Source: Bacteroidaceae bacterium
GTDB taxonomy: Bacteria; Bacteroidota; Bacteroidia; Bacteroidales; Bacteroidaceae
Direction: 5' to 3'
DNA length: 64,000 nucleotides
Assembly (NCBI GenBank): GCA_024401275.1
Contig: JAKSLJ010000006.1
Location: 49,276 to 113,275, forward strand
The notes under the pieces were generated by a model. It made no database searches and had not been told where the DNA came from. It saw only the letters and a list, made by a program, of their open reading frames with translations. Below, piece by piece: positions 27,680-37,198 of this stretch. A program made the position numbers and the translations under genes. Each line of letters starts with the position of its first letter. Position 1 is the stretch's first letter.

Positions 27680-30562
27680 TTATTTAAAGAAATCGTTAAT
27701 CATTGATATGGTTTTCTGCACACGTTCTTCTGGAGTGATAGTGTCCTCCAAATATAGGAAGTCGAAGCGACTACGTCCGTATTTCTCATTATTGCGAGGA
27801 ACGAACACATCGCGCATGAACTCAAGTCGTTCCTTGAATTTGGCAGCATAGCCTGCGCCCTTTGTCTCGATGATGCAGATGCGGTCAAGTTTGCCTTCAT
27901 TGTCTCTACTGATTACGAGGAAGTCAGGAACATAGAGACCATCATATTGCCAATGCTTCCCTACCTTCTTGTAACACTGGATCTTGAAATTCGTCAGCGT
28001 GTCGTCACCATTGAAGTAATACTCTAACTTGCGGTCATGCATTATGCCACGGAGAGCTTCGCTGAAATATCCTAATTCCAGTCTGCTATCGAAGCGGTAT
28101 GGCAGATAGTGGTAAGTCTGGAGACGTTCTGGATGTGGGTCTTTCTCAACTTCCGACATGATGCCTTTCAATGTCATCTGAATGATTTCATCACTCATAC
28201 CGGGAATCTTTTTCATCTCATCTATCATTTTAAGCTTCTCCTCCGGGATTTTGCCTTTCTCTGGATGTGCATCCCAGTCAAGAATTTGCAATACATCTGC
28301 CTCCTTTGGATAAATTAGGCTGTCGTCAATGACATCTATTGCTTTTGGATGGTCAACAGACAGGATGCTTGCTTCGTCCGGTACGATTTCTTCCACGATG
28401 GTAAAATCGCGCTTAGGCACGAATGCCTTTCGTATCATTGAACGGATATGCTGGTGGTCGTATTCCTCTGAACGCGTTTGGTCATATATGGTTTGCAGTT
28501 GTGCCTCATGTTCCATGAGTTTAGCTACACTTAGAGTTCCCAATGACTCGCGTGCTATTTCGTGAATCCACCATTGGAAAGATTGGTTGTCAATACTGTC
28601 GAATGCCAGTTCATCGTAGCTTACCACTTGACCATTTATGTCCTGAACGGTAACAAGAGTTTTGTCCAGCTTACGCAACAAGGCAGGATCGGACAGACGA
28701 GCAGATGTATCCGGTTGTGATTCAACTTCAATGGTTTTATACAATACGCGGAACTGATAGAAGTCTATTGGTGGTACATCCTTGCGAGAGTAGCGCTCTA
28801 TGTGCTTACGAGGAGTTTCTGGCTTCTCTGCAAAATCTTTTAGCGAAATGTTCTGCTGTTGCTTGAGTTCCTTGTTAAGTTTGTCTGCATTCTGCTTGTT
28901 CATCCAGATGAGTGCGGACTCACGTTGTCCTTTGACCACCTTTCGCAGGCAGCGACAAGATGTCTGTAGCACCATGTTGTTAGGGCATACACCTTCGTGT
29001 GGTAAGATAACGCTTGTAAGACTCTTGCAATCCCATCCTTCCTTACCTATTTGTGCAAGAAGTATTATGCGAACACGACTCAATGGAGAGTTGAGATTCG
29101 CAAATTCTGCCTCAGAGCCTTCTGGTTCCGGGTATTGCTTATTGCCCTTATGGCGCTTTAGTATAACATCTGCAGGGTTCATGCCGCACTCTGTGACAAT
29201 CTCCGATACGAGAGGGTAGACAGAGTCTTCGAGTGTAGGAATCTGTCCACAATAGATAGCAAGTTTTGCGCTTGTGCCATCGGTATAAATGGTATCTTTG
29301 TATTTTTCGAGGAACTCTCGTACACCATTCCTCAGAATGTCTTCCGATACGCTATCTGCATATTTTACCGTAGGACGTTTCAGGAAATTATCAATTCCAT
29401 CTATCAAAGGATAATAATATACAACATTGCTGATATTAGTGTTCTTGATGACAAAGTTTCCGCCTATCGTTGTCTTTTCGGCTTTGTCAAGGTATGGCGT
29501 ACCAGAAAAACCAAGTACGTTGCAGAAACCTTTGCTTTCTGTTGCCCATTCGGTAACGACCTGACGAAGTTTTATCTCGCCATCAGTAGCATGGTGTACC
29601 TCGTCAATAAATACGGATAAATGTGGCATCTGACCGATAATCTTGCGGAGTTCATTGGCGATGTCATTCTTCTTCAACTCTTCTTTGAGTTTTTTATGCT
29701 CTTCCTCGCTCAAATGTGAACTATCAGAAAGCTGAGGGCTCTTTTCTGTATTGTTAAAACGGTCAAGGATAACCTTTTCTGCATTGGTAATAGCAATAAT
29801 GCCCATTGCCTCACCACCTATAAGGTGGTTGTTTATCTTCTGGGCGTTAGGATTTTTTACAATATTACTTTTTTTTGCGGATTTCAGTTCGTCAAGTATC
29901 TCAAACTGTATGAGTCTCTTTAGTTTTTGAGCCTCTACCTCTGAGAATATCCAAGAAGGATCAAATTCGCGAATGCTGCGCAGGCTGGGTATGATACTTG
30001 ACTTTAGGGCTGATGGCGCAAGAATGAGGAAATTGTGAGCCCAAACAGGATTCTCAGGTTCATTCTGTGCAAAATACAAATCAATGTAGATAAATGCTGC
30101 CATTAAGAAGGTCTTGCCAGCACCCATTGGAAGGCTGAAAAGATAATCGGCATACGTCACACCATAAAAAATGTCACGCAATGTTTGCTCATAATCAACC
30201 TCATTGGCATGGTGACGAATGAACTTTTCCAACTCAGGAGCAAGCTGTTTGCCATTCTTGTCTTTCAGACGTGAATATTGGAACAAAGCTAACGCAGCTT
30301 TGTTTGTTTCAAGTACATTACGTGTCTCTACGGTAAGTTCCTCTGCTCCTATGTTGGTGTCATTGAAGTAGCCTTCTGAAAACAACAAAAACAAAGGTTT
30401 CCCTTTGCACGCTATCTTCAGAAACAGGTATGTCTTTATTGCTTCAATCTGGGCATCACGCATCATGCCTCTCTGCTCAATGTACTGGAGCAAAGGGCGT
30501 ATGGTGCAATCCTCTGATTGAAACCATTGGTTTCTTTTGTGTGTTATTAGTTCGTAGAACAT
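27680..30562 (-). CDS. res: Type III restriction enzyme Res subunit (helicase-nuclease)
   Basis: A 960-aa SF2 translocase with nuclease. Walker A is PMGAGKTF near residue 147, the DExH box is IDEVHHA near 318, and motif III is GFSGTPY. Motifs V/VI follow (VILPHEGVCPNN, LQTSCRCLRKV). The C-terminal PD-(D/E)xK site reads DFLVIS...ICIIETKG near 880-900. With Mod it cuts DNA away from paired unmethylated sites. It lies between the DUF4268 gene (7 bp upstream) and mod. Confidence 0.93.
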   Translation of the reverse strand: MFYELITHKRNQWFQSEDCTIRPLLQYIEQRGMMRDAQIEAIKTYLFLKIACKGKPLFLLFSEGYFNDTNIGAEELTVETRNVLETNKAALALFQYSRLKDKNGKQLAPELEKFIRHHANEVDYEQTLRDIFYGVTYADYLFSLPMGAGKTFLMAAFIYIDLYFAQNEPENPVWAHNFLILAPSALKSSIIPSLRSIREFDPSWIFSEVEAQKLKRLIQFEILDELKSAKKSNIVKNPNAQKINNHLIGGEAMGIIAITNAEKVILDRFNNTEKSPQLSDSSHLSEEEHKKLKEELKKNDIANELRKIIGQMPHLSVFIDEVHHATDGEIKLRQVVTEWATESKGFCNVLGFSGTPYLDKAEKTTIGGNFVIKNTNISNVVYYYPLIDGIDNFLKRPTVKYADSVSEDILRNGVREFLEKYKDTIYTDGTSAKLAIYCGQIPTLEDSVYPLVSEIVTECGMNPADVILKRHKGNKQYPEPEGSEAEFANLNSPLSRVRIILLAQIGKEGWDCKSLTSVILPHEGVCPNNMVLQTSCRCLRKVVKGQRESALIWMNKQNADKLNKELKQQQNISLKDFAEKPETPRKHIERYSRKDVPPIDFYQFRVLYKTIEVESQPDTSARLSDPALLRKLDKTLVTVQDINGQVVSYDELAFDSIDNQSFQWWIHEIARESLGTLSVAKLMEHEAQLQTIYDQTRSEEYDHQHIRSMIRKAFVPKRDFTIVEEIVPDEASILSVDHPKAIDVIDDSLIYPKEADVLQILDWDAHPEKGKIPEEKLKMIDEMKKIPGMSDEIIQMTLKGIMSEVEKDPHPERLQTYHYLPYRFDSRLELGYFSEALRGIMHDRKLEYYFNGDDTLTNFKIQCYKKVGKHWQYDGLYVPDFLVISRDNEGKLDRICIIETKGAGYAAKFKERLEFMRDVFVPRNNEKYGRSRFDFLYLEDTITPEERVQKTISMINDFFK

Positions 30563-30569
30563 CTATAAC

Positions 30570-31490
30570 CTATTTATCGTATTTCTTAATTACCGCCTTA
30601 ATCTTCAGGCACATCTCGTATAGCCATGCGAAGCCTTGTTCCCAATTTTCACATTTGTTTATGTCAAAAGGTTTGCTCACGATGAAGCGAGAAGCTTTCT
30701 TTGCGTCACGCCATTCAACGGTAGTGCCAAGTTCCTTTTCAATCTCTTCTGCATGATCTTTGAACTTCTTGAAGATCGTCTTATCCTCATTGATATAGAT
30801 ACCTGCTGTTATGACATTCTTCTGGGTATTGACCGTCATGTCAATGTGATATGCAGACGAACCAACAGCAAGGTCATACCAATGTTGAGCCTGTGGGGTG
30901 CGTAATTTGAACGTCTTGGTAAATGTTGCATTACTGTTTGCATGGTTGTTGAACTCCTTCCAAAACTCTTGTTTTAGGGAAGCAGATTCCGAAAGGCTTG
31001 TACTTTTCTTCATAGCCTTAGCCCAATCGTTCGGACGTTCAATAATGCTAAATTTGGGCGCTGGCTCTGAGTCATTGATTTTCCACACCTCTATCTCAAT
31101 AAGGAAAAAAGCAGAATTCTCATCCGTATGTTGGTTGAGCCATTCTATAGCCTTGCGATGTTCGTCGCGAGCTTTCTTCACAATCCAGATTATAACTTCA
31201 GCATCCTTACCTGAAGCGTATGTTATAATCTTGCCAAGATGGTCGTGATTGGTTTCTTCCAACTGATTCTCAATAATAATCTTACGCCCAGTACCTTCTT
31301 CAGTGGCATAAAGGTCAACGCTGAAATCGCCGACGTTTGACTCTTGCTCTTCAAGGATAATGTCAATTCCAACCGCCTCACTCAGCAATTCAAGGTTTTC
31401 CTCCTTTGCTAACCAAGGTGTGAAGTCTTTTGCTTCGTGCTTCCAGATAGAACGAAGATCTGTTATCTTTTCAAGTTTACCGAGTTTCAT
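30570..31490 (-). CDS. DUF4268 protein with PD-(D/E)xK-like core
   Basis: A 306-aa protein of the DUF4268 family. The N-terminal half has a nuclease-like pattern, VGDFSVDLYATEEGTG then KIIIENQLEETNHDHLGK, where Asp and Glu-Asn-Gln take the place of a D...ExK site. The C-terminal half (from about 165) is an alpha/beta domain ending in a basic helix. Members often sit in restriction or other defence loci, as here between the ATP-binding regulator (10 bp upstream) and res. Its activity in this context is unknown. Confidence 0.8.
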   Translation of the reverse strand: MKLGKLEKITDLRSIWKHEAKDFTPWLAKEENLELLSEAVGIDIILEEQESNVGDFSVDLYATEEGTGRKIIIENQLEETNHDHLGKIITYASGKDAEVIIWIVKKARDEHRKAIEWLNQHTDENSAFFLIEIEVWKINDSEPAPKFSIIERPNDWAKAMKKSTSLSESASLKQEFWKEFNNHANSNATFTKTFKLRTPQAQHWYDLAVGSSAYHIDMTVNTQKNVITAGIYINEDKTIFKKFKDHAEEIEKELGTTVEWRDAKKASRFIVSKPFDINKCENWEQGFAWLYEMCLKIKAVIKKYDK

Positions 31491-31500
31491 ATTATTTAAT

Positions 31501-32889
31501 TTATCTTATCACCTCCCAATGTCCGGTCTTATCGCTTCCTACACGCTTTATTAATCCTGCTGATTGCATAGCTGCAATGTCACGTTTTATGGTTATAATA
31601 CTGGTGCCTAATGATTCTAATATTGTTTTGGCAGTTACAGTATCATTTACAGTATCATTTATCGTGCCATTTTTTATGATATGATAAATCTTTTTCTGTC
31701 TTTCAGTAAGTTGCGATAATTTTACCGTATCATTTACTGGGACATTTACAATATCATCCTTTCGCTCGTCCTCGACAGTTCCGACATTATTGGCGATCTC
31801 ATAATACCTATCAGACAACTTGTAGCCATCTTGTGCTGAGATGAGTAATCCTTCGTCGATAAGTTTGCGTAGTGTTACCTCATCTGTATGGCGTTGGCTT
31901 TCGCCTTGCGAAGCACGGAAGAGGGCGAGAAGGTCGAATACATTGAGTTTGTTGTTTGCTGGTCGGGCATTCTGCAACTCACGAGCATAGAGCATGAAGG
32001 CAGGGTACTTGATTTCGCCAGGGAGTCGTAGGCATACCTGCCATTCGTCTGTCAAAGAATAATCAGGCAAACGCTTTCCATCCATTAGGCAATGGTAGAA
32101 CATCTTATCAACGCCTTGTCCGCTCTTCTCGATGAAACCTGCCTTCTGCAATACCTCGGTGATGAGTTTGCAACGTGGCATACTATTAACCGTAAGGATA
32201 TTGTCCACATCAACACCAACAGGGAAACCTCCAGCATTGGTGATGATGAGTTGGTCGGGATATTGCTTGATGACCACATCGCTCTGAATGTACATCACAC
32301 GATGGCAGCAAGCATTGAGGATTGCCTCTCGTACTACTTCTCGATTGAACGCAGGAATGTCACCAATGCGGAAACCGTCATTGTAGTGTTGCAATGGATT
32401 GCTGGCAGGTTGGTTGATGTAGTTCCACACAGAATCAACCATCAGTACAAGTGGTTCTTGGAATTCCTGACGTGCAGTGTATTCTATCATAGAGTGATAT
32501 AGGCGGTACTCTACAGTCACGCGATTGCAATACAGATGCTTGCGTATTGCTTCTGACTTGCCAAGAAGGATGAGGGCAGCATTGGTCAACTGACCATCCT
32601 TATTCATGAGAGCAAAATCACGGAGCACCTGCAAAGTTGGTGTGCTCACAAACTCTGGCTTGTTCCAACGTTGGGCATAGCCCTGCTTTATCACACGGAT
32701 TGCTTCTTCGTCAAGGTCTTCAAGCGAGAGTCCTTCGCAGATCTTCTCAGAGAAGTCAGGTTCGGACTCTTGCAGAATCTTGAGATACATGGCATCGGAC
32801 ATTGGCTTGAGTTCTTCGCCGACACGCATCAATGGCACGTCTTCGGATTCGCGCATCTGCTGGAGCTGCTGTATGGTGAATTTATTCAT
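31501..32889 (-). CDS. ATP-binding regulator (HATPase_c_4 / RecG-C-like) with C-terminal winged helix
   Basis: A 462-aa protein. The ATG at 32889 (MNKFTIQQLQQMRES) is chosen; an upstream TTG would overlap the HTH gene. The middle carries the GHKL-type ATPase signature of this family: REAILNACCHR, IITNAGGFPVGV, and GFIEKSGQGVDKM. The N-terminal AlbA_2-type Schlafen domain is poorly conserved. The C-terminus has a repeated VNDTV element then a winged helix (LTERQKKIYHII, SIITIKRDIAAM). It probably senses a ligand and controls this restriction operon, a known arrangement. Confidence 0.78.
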   Translation of the reverse strand: MNKFTIQQLQQMRESEDVPLMRVGEELKPMSDAMYLKILQESEPDFSEKICEGLSLEDLDEEAIRVIKQGYAQRWNKPEFVSTPTLQVLRDFALMNKDGQLTNAALILLGKSEAIRKHLYCNRVTVEYRLYHSMIEYTARQEFQEPLVLMVDSVWNYINQPASNPLQHYNDGFRIGDIPAFNREVVREAILNACCHRVMYIQSDVVIKQYPDQLIITNAGGFPVGVDVDNILTVNSMPRCKLITEVLQKAGFIEKSGQGVDKMFYHCLMDGKRLPDYSLTDEWQVCLRLPGEIKYPAFMLYARELQNARPANNKLNVFDLLALFRASQGESQRHTDEVTLRKLIDEGLLISAQDGYKLSDRYYEIANNVGTVEDERKDDIVNVPVNDTVKLSQLTERQKKIYHIIKNGTINDTVNDTVTAKTILESLGTSIITIKRDIAAMQSAGLIKRVGSDKTGHWEVIR

Positions 32890-32927
32890 TATTGTTGCGG
32901 TCTTTGCTTTTGATACGTTTATCTCAA

Positions 32928-33149
32928 TCAAGAATTCTTCTCTTGGTTGAACTCTTCTTGTCTTACAAGTTCCTGTACAGGCACCTCGAGTGCATTAGCA
33001 ATAGCGATAAGTGCCTCAAGACTTGGTTGGGTGGTATTGGTCACCCACTTGGAAACAGTTGCAGGATCCTTGCCCAGTTTGTCGGACAACCATTTGTTGT
33101 TCAGGTCGCGTTCTGCAAGTACTACCCGTATTCTATTTAATTTTGCCAT
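32928..33149 (-). CDS. XRE-family HTH regulator
   Basis: A 73-aa Cro/CI-type protein. The helix-turn-helix is at about residues 20-45 (LSDKLGKDPATVSKWVTNTT), followed by EALIAIANALEVPVQELV. It is the first gene of the type III restriction operon and divergent from rloA, so it probably regulates both through the 300-bp spacer. Confidence 0.9.
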   Translation of the reverse strand: MAKLNRIRVVLAERDLNNKWLSDKLGKDPATVSKWVTNTTQPSLEALIAIANALEVPVQELVRQEEFNQEKNS

Positions 33150-33466
33150 GATTGAATCGCTTTGTTTGGTGCAAAAATACTAAAAATAAATGATATAAAT
33201 GCAGAAATGCTCAAAATTCTAATAGAAAAAAGCAAAATATTGACAGACTTATCAATATTTAGATGCGATAATGGCAAATAACGTTTCCCGTTTATACTTA
33301 ACGAGTATTTTTGCGTATGAAAATAGGGAAAATTGATTGTTACGAATGACATTTATCTATAAAAGTGTTAAATATGGTGATGAAAGTTCTTTTTTTTCTG
33401 CCAAAACGGATGTAAAATCAAATTAAATGCTTAATTTTGCAGAAAATCTACAAAATCAACAATCAG
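33150..33466. promoter_or_regulatory. Divergent control region between the restriction operon and rloAB
   Basis: Minus-strand TATTTTTG (33179 down to 33172) serves the HTH-led operon with a leader of about 20 nt. Plus-strand TAATTTTG (33432-33439) serves rloA. The AT-rich sequence between them has no obvious long dyad. A TTG within the rloA -7 box creates a false upstream start. Confidence 0.6.
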
Positions 33467-34690
33467 ATGATACTTAAAATCGAATTTGAAAACTTCTTCT
33501 CTATAAGAGACAGAATAAGGATTGATTTCAGAGCCGCAAACATAAATACTGCATTGGCTCGTGAACTGGGACATAATGTTCTGAATTGGAATGGCGTTCC
33601 TGTTCTTAAGTCTGTAGGATTGTTCGGCCCTAATGCGTCAGGCAAGTCAAACATACTTAAAGCGATCAATTTCTGCTGTCGAATGATTTTGGATTCACAC
33701 CTTAACAATGAGGGTGTGGTATTCAATTTCGAACCATTTAAGTTCGAGGGATATCAGGACAAGCCTAGCAAATTTTTGATTGATTTTGTATGCGATAATG
33801 TAGAATACGAATACTCCTACGAACTCACAAAGAACCGAATATTATCAGAAAGTTTATATCATTATCCTGTAGGTAGGCGTGCGAAAATATTTGTCCGTGA
33901 TATAGATGGTCAGTATAGCTTTGGTTCCGGTGTTTTTAGTAAGCCTACAGATGTTGTGTTGAACACTAGCGACAAGAATCTATTCCTCAGTCGAGCAAGC
34001 TCAATGAATAGAGAGCTTACACAAAAGCTATATCGTTATTTTCAGAATCAGTTCCTGCTAGGTTTGGTAAATGTTAACGAGATGATGGTTCTTGAAAGTT
34101 TCAATAGTTTCAAGAAGGTTATCCTCAAAGCTCTGGAAATATGTGATACAGATATAACTGACATTGAAGCCAGGAAGGAACAGGTATTTGCTCCAGCTGC
34201 CGTATTGGGACAGATTGAGGTGAAACTTGTAGATGTGTTGAAGTTCAAAACATTCCATCGCAATCAAAAAGATGTAATGTTTGATATGGATATGGAGGAA
34301 TCTGATGGAACAAGAAAACTTTTTCAGATACTTCTCCGTCTTCTTGATGTTGTGAAGAACAGAAAAGGCATCATGCTTGATGAGTTTGACATGGGACTCC
34401 ACACTCGATTAGCCGATTTCATCTTAGATCTGATACATGCATCAGAAGGTAGCCAGCTTCTGTTCTCTTCTCACAATACAAATCTTATTGATGTAAAGAG
34501 ACTAAGAAGAGATCAAATCGTATTTGTCAATAAGACGGAAGATGGCGCTACTGAGGTCTATTCATTATATGACTTCAAGGATTTCCGAGAGAACATGGAT
34601 GCAGAGAAAGGCTATATACAAGGTCGCTTCGATGCAGTACCTTATGTTGATTCTTCTGTTGATAGTATAAAACAATTATTGGAGGGATAA
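33467..34690 (+). CDS. rloA: RloA/AbiLi-like AAA ATPase
   Basis: A 407-aa SMC/ABC-like ATPase. The start is the ATG at 33467 (MILKIEFENFFSIRDRIRI), since the longer form begins inside the -7 promoter box. Walker A is GLFGPNASGKSN, the signature region follows SDGTRKLFQILLRL, Walker B is GIMLDEFDMGL, and the H-loop is LFSSHNTNLI. It pairs with RloB 2 bp downstream. The RloA/RloB pair matches the AbiL abortive-infection system (AbiLi ATPase, AbiLii TOPRIM-like); defence is inferred from that family and location. Confidence 0.88.
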   Translation: MILKIEFENFFSIRDRIRIDFRAANINTALARELGHNVLNWNGVPVLKSVGLFGPNASGKSNILKAINFCCRMILDSHLNNEGVVFNFEPFKFEGYQDKPSKFLIDFVCDNVEYEYSYELTKNRILSESLYHYPVGRRAKIFVRDIDGQYSFGSGVFSKPTDVVLNTSDKNLFLSRASSMNRELTQKLYRYFQNQFLLGLVNVNEMMVLESFNSFKKVILKALEICDTDITDIEARKEQVFAPAAVLGQIEVKLVDVLKFKTFHRNQKDVMFDMDMEESDGTRKLFQILLRLLDVVKNRKGIMLDEFDMGLHTRLADFILDLIHASEGSQLLFSSHNTNLIDVKRLRRDQIVFVNKTEDGATEVYSLYDFKDFRENMDAEKGYIQGRFDAVPYVDSSVDSIKQLLEG

Positions 34691-34692
34691 CC

Positions 34693-35250
34693 ATGGCAAG
34701 TAGAAGAGAAAAGGCACCCGATAAAAGGATGCGAAGAATTGCCTTGGTGATATGCGAAGGTGAAACCGAGGAAAATTATATCAACCTATTAAAGAGGTGG
34801 TATAAATCCCCTGTACGCATTGTATCTCATGTTGAAGGAACTAAGATTAGTCAGTCGCTTGTAGATAAACGCACAAAGGAACTTAAGATTTCTGCACTAG
34901 ACAAGGTTGATACATTTTTGATGTATGATATGGATGTTACTGCCGTCAACGAGAAAGTTACGTCATGCAAAGCAGAACTCCTATTGAGCAACCCATGTTT
35001 TGAAATTTGGTTGCTTCTACATGCGAAAGACCAGAAGTCTTCCTTAAACACAGATGCGGTACTAAAGGAACTGAAAAAGAGTGCCACTGTATGGAACAAC
35101 TATAACAAGTCGGTTTATACTGATACACAAAAGGCATTTTTGAAAGAACATATAGGCGTAGCCATTGACAGAGCAAAAGCACTTAGGGAATTCCAGAATC
35201 CTTCTTCTAATATTTATAAATTGGTGGAGATTCTCAAGGATAAACTATAA
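34693..35250 (+). CDS. rloB: RloB/AbiLii-like TOPRIM protein
   Basis: A 185-aa RloB-family protein. The TOPRIM glutamate lies in VICEGETEENYI and the acidic pair in FLMYDMDVT, with the conserved NPCFEIWLLLH segment at the centre. It is the expected effector nuclease for the ATPase encoded 2 bp upstream. Length is normal for the family. Confidence 0.9.
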   Translation: MASRREKAPDKRMRRIALVICEGETEENYINLLKRWYKSPVRIVSHVEGTKISQSLVDKRTKELKISALDKVDTFLMYDMDVTAVNEKVTSCKAELLLSNPCFEIWLLLHAKDQKSSLNTDAVLKELKKSATVWNNYNKSVYTDTQKAFLKEHIGVAIDRAKALREFQNPSSNIYKLVEILKDKL

Positions 35251-35360
35251 TATTTATAGCCTCAATCATCAATTATACTTGAAGACCAAGACATCAAAAA
35301 ATATGTAGCAAGTATGTGATTTTTTATGTGTTTATTTTGGGTTATTTGGGTGAAAATGAG

Positions 35361-35551
35361 TACCTTTGCATCGATTTTGTTACATGTTGCTTTTGGATGC
35401 TTATTTCCGTTTTTGCAACATGTAAGCAACACCTGATGCTAACGCATTGATAGTCAATATAAGTCGTTTTCGAGGAGGTGAAGTAAGTTTGATAAACAGA
35501 CAATAAGTAAAAATAGGGGAAGGGGGTGTAACTTGCTGAGTTACACCCCCT
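35361..35551 (+). ncRNA. Candidate small RNA with own promoter and terminator
   Basis: TACCTTTG at 35361-35368 starts a stretch with no ORF. It contains TTACATGTTGC (35380-35390) and its exact inverse GCAACATGTAA (35415-35425). It ends in the hairpin AGGGGGTGTAACT-tgctg-AGTTACACCCCCT (35521-35551). Predicted transcript is about 180 nt. An AGGAGGTGA near 35472 precedes only a tiny reading frame. It could instead be a stray promoter plus the rloB terminator. Confidence 0.4.
35521..35551. terminator. Strong hairpin terminator after rloAB
   Basis: A 13-bp perfect stem AGGGGGTGTAACT/AGTTACACCCCCT with a 5-nt loop between the convergent rloB and the small membrane-protein gene. Confidence 0.75.
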
Positions 35552-35618
35552 TCCTTGTACTCTTTAGGATAAACATGATTGTCTGCATCAGACTCGCCTT
35601 TGAAAATCTTTCATCTTT

Positions 35619-35885
35619 TTAATCTTGTTTTGTGTCTTTATTCCATTTCTGTTTCAAGCGTTTCATACCTTCAACACCAAGGATGGTTATACCTCCGTAT
35701 TGGAATGTCTTCGCCAACCCGAACAGAATGAACCAAAGCACCCCTTTTGCAGACGTGCTGAGGGGTAATAACATTTGGGCAAATGATAGAATATAGCAAG
35801 GTATGCAGCACAGCAATACTATCACTCCTGTTCTGAATGACAATTTGCTTAGCCATTGTTTTATTTCCCCTATTAGTCTTTTCAT
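35619..35885 (-). CDS. Small membrane protein
   Basis: An 88-aa protein with two likely transmembrane helices (TGVIVLLCCIPCYILSFAQM and GVLWFILFGLAKTFQY) and a basic C-terminus (MKRLKQKWNKDTKQD). No family recognised. It follows the flavodoxin-fold gene by 107 bp and may be at the end of that transcript. Confidence 0.55.
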   Translation of the reverse strand: MKRLIGEIKQWLSKLSFRTGVIVLLCCIPCYILSFAQMLLPLSTSAKGVLWFILFGLAKTFQYGGITILGVEGMKRLKQKWNKDTKQD

Positions 35886-35992
35886 TAGATGTAATTATTG
35901 CTCTACTTATATAGACAAGTGAAGACCCCAAATATTTTAAAAAGAAAGGCAGATACGATTCCTTTATCTTTCAATGGTGGGGAAATTTAAGC

Positions 35993-36619
35993 TTATCTGA
36001 TGAAGTGCATTGGTGTCCAAGGCTCACGCTCAGGAGCGTCTGTTGTCTCAATGCCATGCATCTTCTTGAGAGTCCACGCCATGTTGTTGGCGAGAGTGCG
36101 CATTGTCTGCATGCCTTCCATGTCCTGCGCCGACTGTCCTTCTTCACGACCGTACGCGATGTTCCAATACTGCGAACCGACGAGCGGCATATTGCACATC
36201 TGGAATGGCATCTGAAGTGCCTGGAAAGCTGCTGTTGCTCCACCTCTACGGCAAACGGTAACTGCTGCTGCCGGCTTGCCCTGGAAGTTTGCGCCACCGG
36301 CATAGAGCATTCTCTGCTGCATACACAGAAGCTGTCCTGAAGGCTGTCCCCAATAAACTGGTGAACCGAGGATGATGGCATCGCACTCAGCCATCTTTGC
36401 TATGACTTCATTGGTGATGTCCTGATCGCCAAAGACGCAGCGGCTGTCGCCATTGTTCTTGCAGGCTCCGCAAGCGATGCAACCACGAACAGCCTTGTTG
36501 CCTATCCACATCACTTCGCTTTCTACACCTTGCTTCTCAAGCTGCTGAGCTATCTCGTTGAGCGCTGTGAATGTATTGCCCTTCTGACGTGGGCTTCCGT
36601 TTACAAGTAATACTTTCAT
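35993..36619 (-). CDS. Flavodoxin-family NAD(P)H-dependent oxidoreductase
   Basis: A 208-aa FMN-binding protein. The N-terminal FMN phosphate loop is VNGSPRQKGNTFTAL, then a Cys cluster CIACGACKNNGDSRC near residues 47-61, and the second flavin loop ILGSPVYWGQPSG. This matches the iron-sulfur-flavoprotein / NADPH-dependent FMN reductase family; whether the cysteines hold a cluster is unknown. It follows yccF by 43 bp, probably co-transcribed. Confidence 0.88.
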   Translation of the reverse strand: MKVLLVNGSPRQKGNTFTALNEIAQQLEKQGVESEVMWIGNKAVRGCIACGACKNNGDSRCVFGDQDITNEVIAKMAECDAIILGSPVYWGQPSGQLLCMQQRMLYAGGANFQGKPAAAVTVCRRGGATAAFQALQMPFQMCNMPLVGSQYWNIAYGREEGQSAQDMEGMQTMRTLANNMAWTLKKMHGIETTDAPEREPWTPMHFIR

Positions 36620-36662
36620 TGTATGGGGTGAGTTTTATGTTTGTTTCTAATTTTTCCGTCAA

Positions 36663-37040
36663 TTAACTATTCAGATTAACTTCCTTTCCGAAAGGAGCAA
36701 GCGACAGCTTAGCCATCTTGAAGTGCTGCTTGCCCCATGGAATTCCAACTATCGTGATGCAAAGCAACAAACCGAAGAACATGTGCATTATCCACGCCCA
36801 CAATCCGCCGAAGATCAGCCAAAGGATATTGAGCGGAATGCGAATGCAACCTATCGGACAATCCGTATCACGGACAGTAGAACCGAATGGCCATAGGCAG
36901 AGCAGTCCAATCTTGAATGTCTGTATGGCTACAGGTATTCCGATGATTGTTATGGCTAATGCCAAACTTCCCGAGAAATAGCCAATGGCGGCTTCCAAAC
37001 CGCCAAAGAGCCACCATATTAAGTTTCCAAGTATTTTCAT
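36663..37040 (-). CDS. yccF: YccF-domain inner-membrane protein
   Basis: A 125-aa protein with two copies of the YccF repeat, each a glycine-rich hydrophobic helix pair (NLIWWLFGGLEAAIGYF, then NILWLIFGGLWAWIMHMF) followed by an IxGIPxxxQxFK motif. Function of the family is unknown. A minus-strand TATTTTTG (37091 down to 37084) lies 44 bp upstream. Confidence 0.9.
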   Translation of the reverse strand: MKILGNLIWWLFGGLEAAIGYFSGSLALAITIIGIPVAIQTFKIGLLCLWPFGSTVRDTDCPIGCIRIPLNILWLIFGGLWAWIMHMFFGLLLCITIVGIPWGKQHFKMAKLSLAPFGKEVNLNS

Positions 37041-37198
37041 TTTCTTATCAGTATTACGGGTCGGGGACCTTCATAAAACGATGCAAAAATAGTAAAAATA
37101 TTTGAAATACAAACAATTCTGATTATTTATCTGCAAATTCGGAACAAATTTGTCAACTTTCGTATGTTCAGCATAGCGAGTAACAGCCTCACCGCGTA

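Noticed and set aside
33437-33466. TTG start for rloA
   Set aside because: It lies in the -7 promoter box TAATTTTG, so the mRNA would not contain it.
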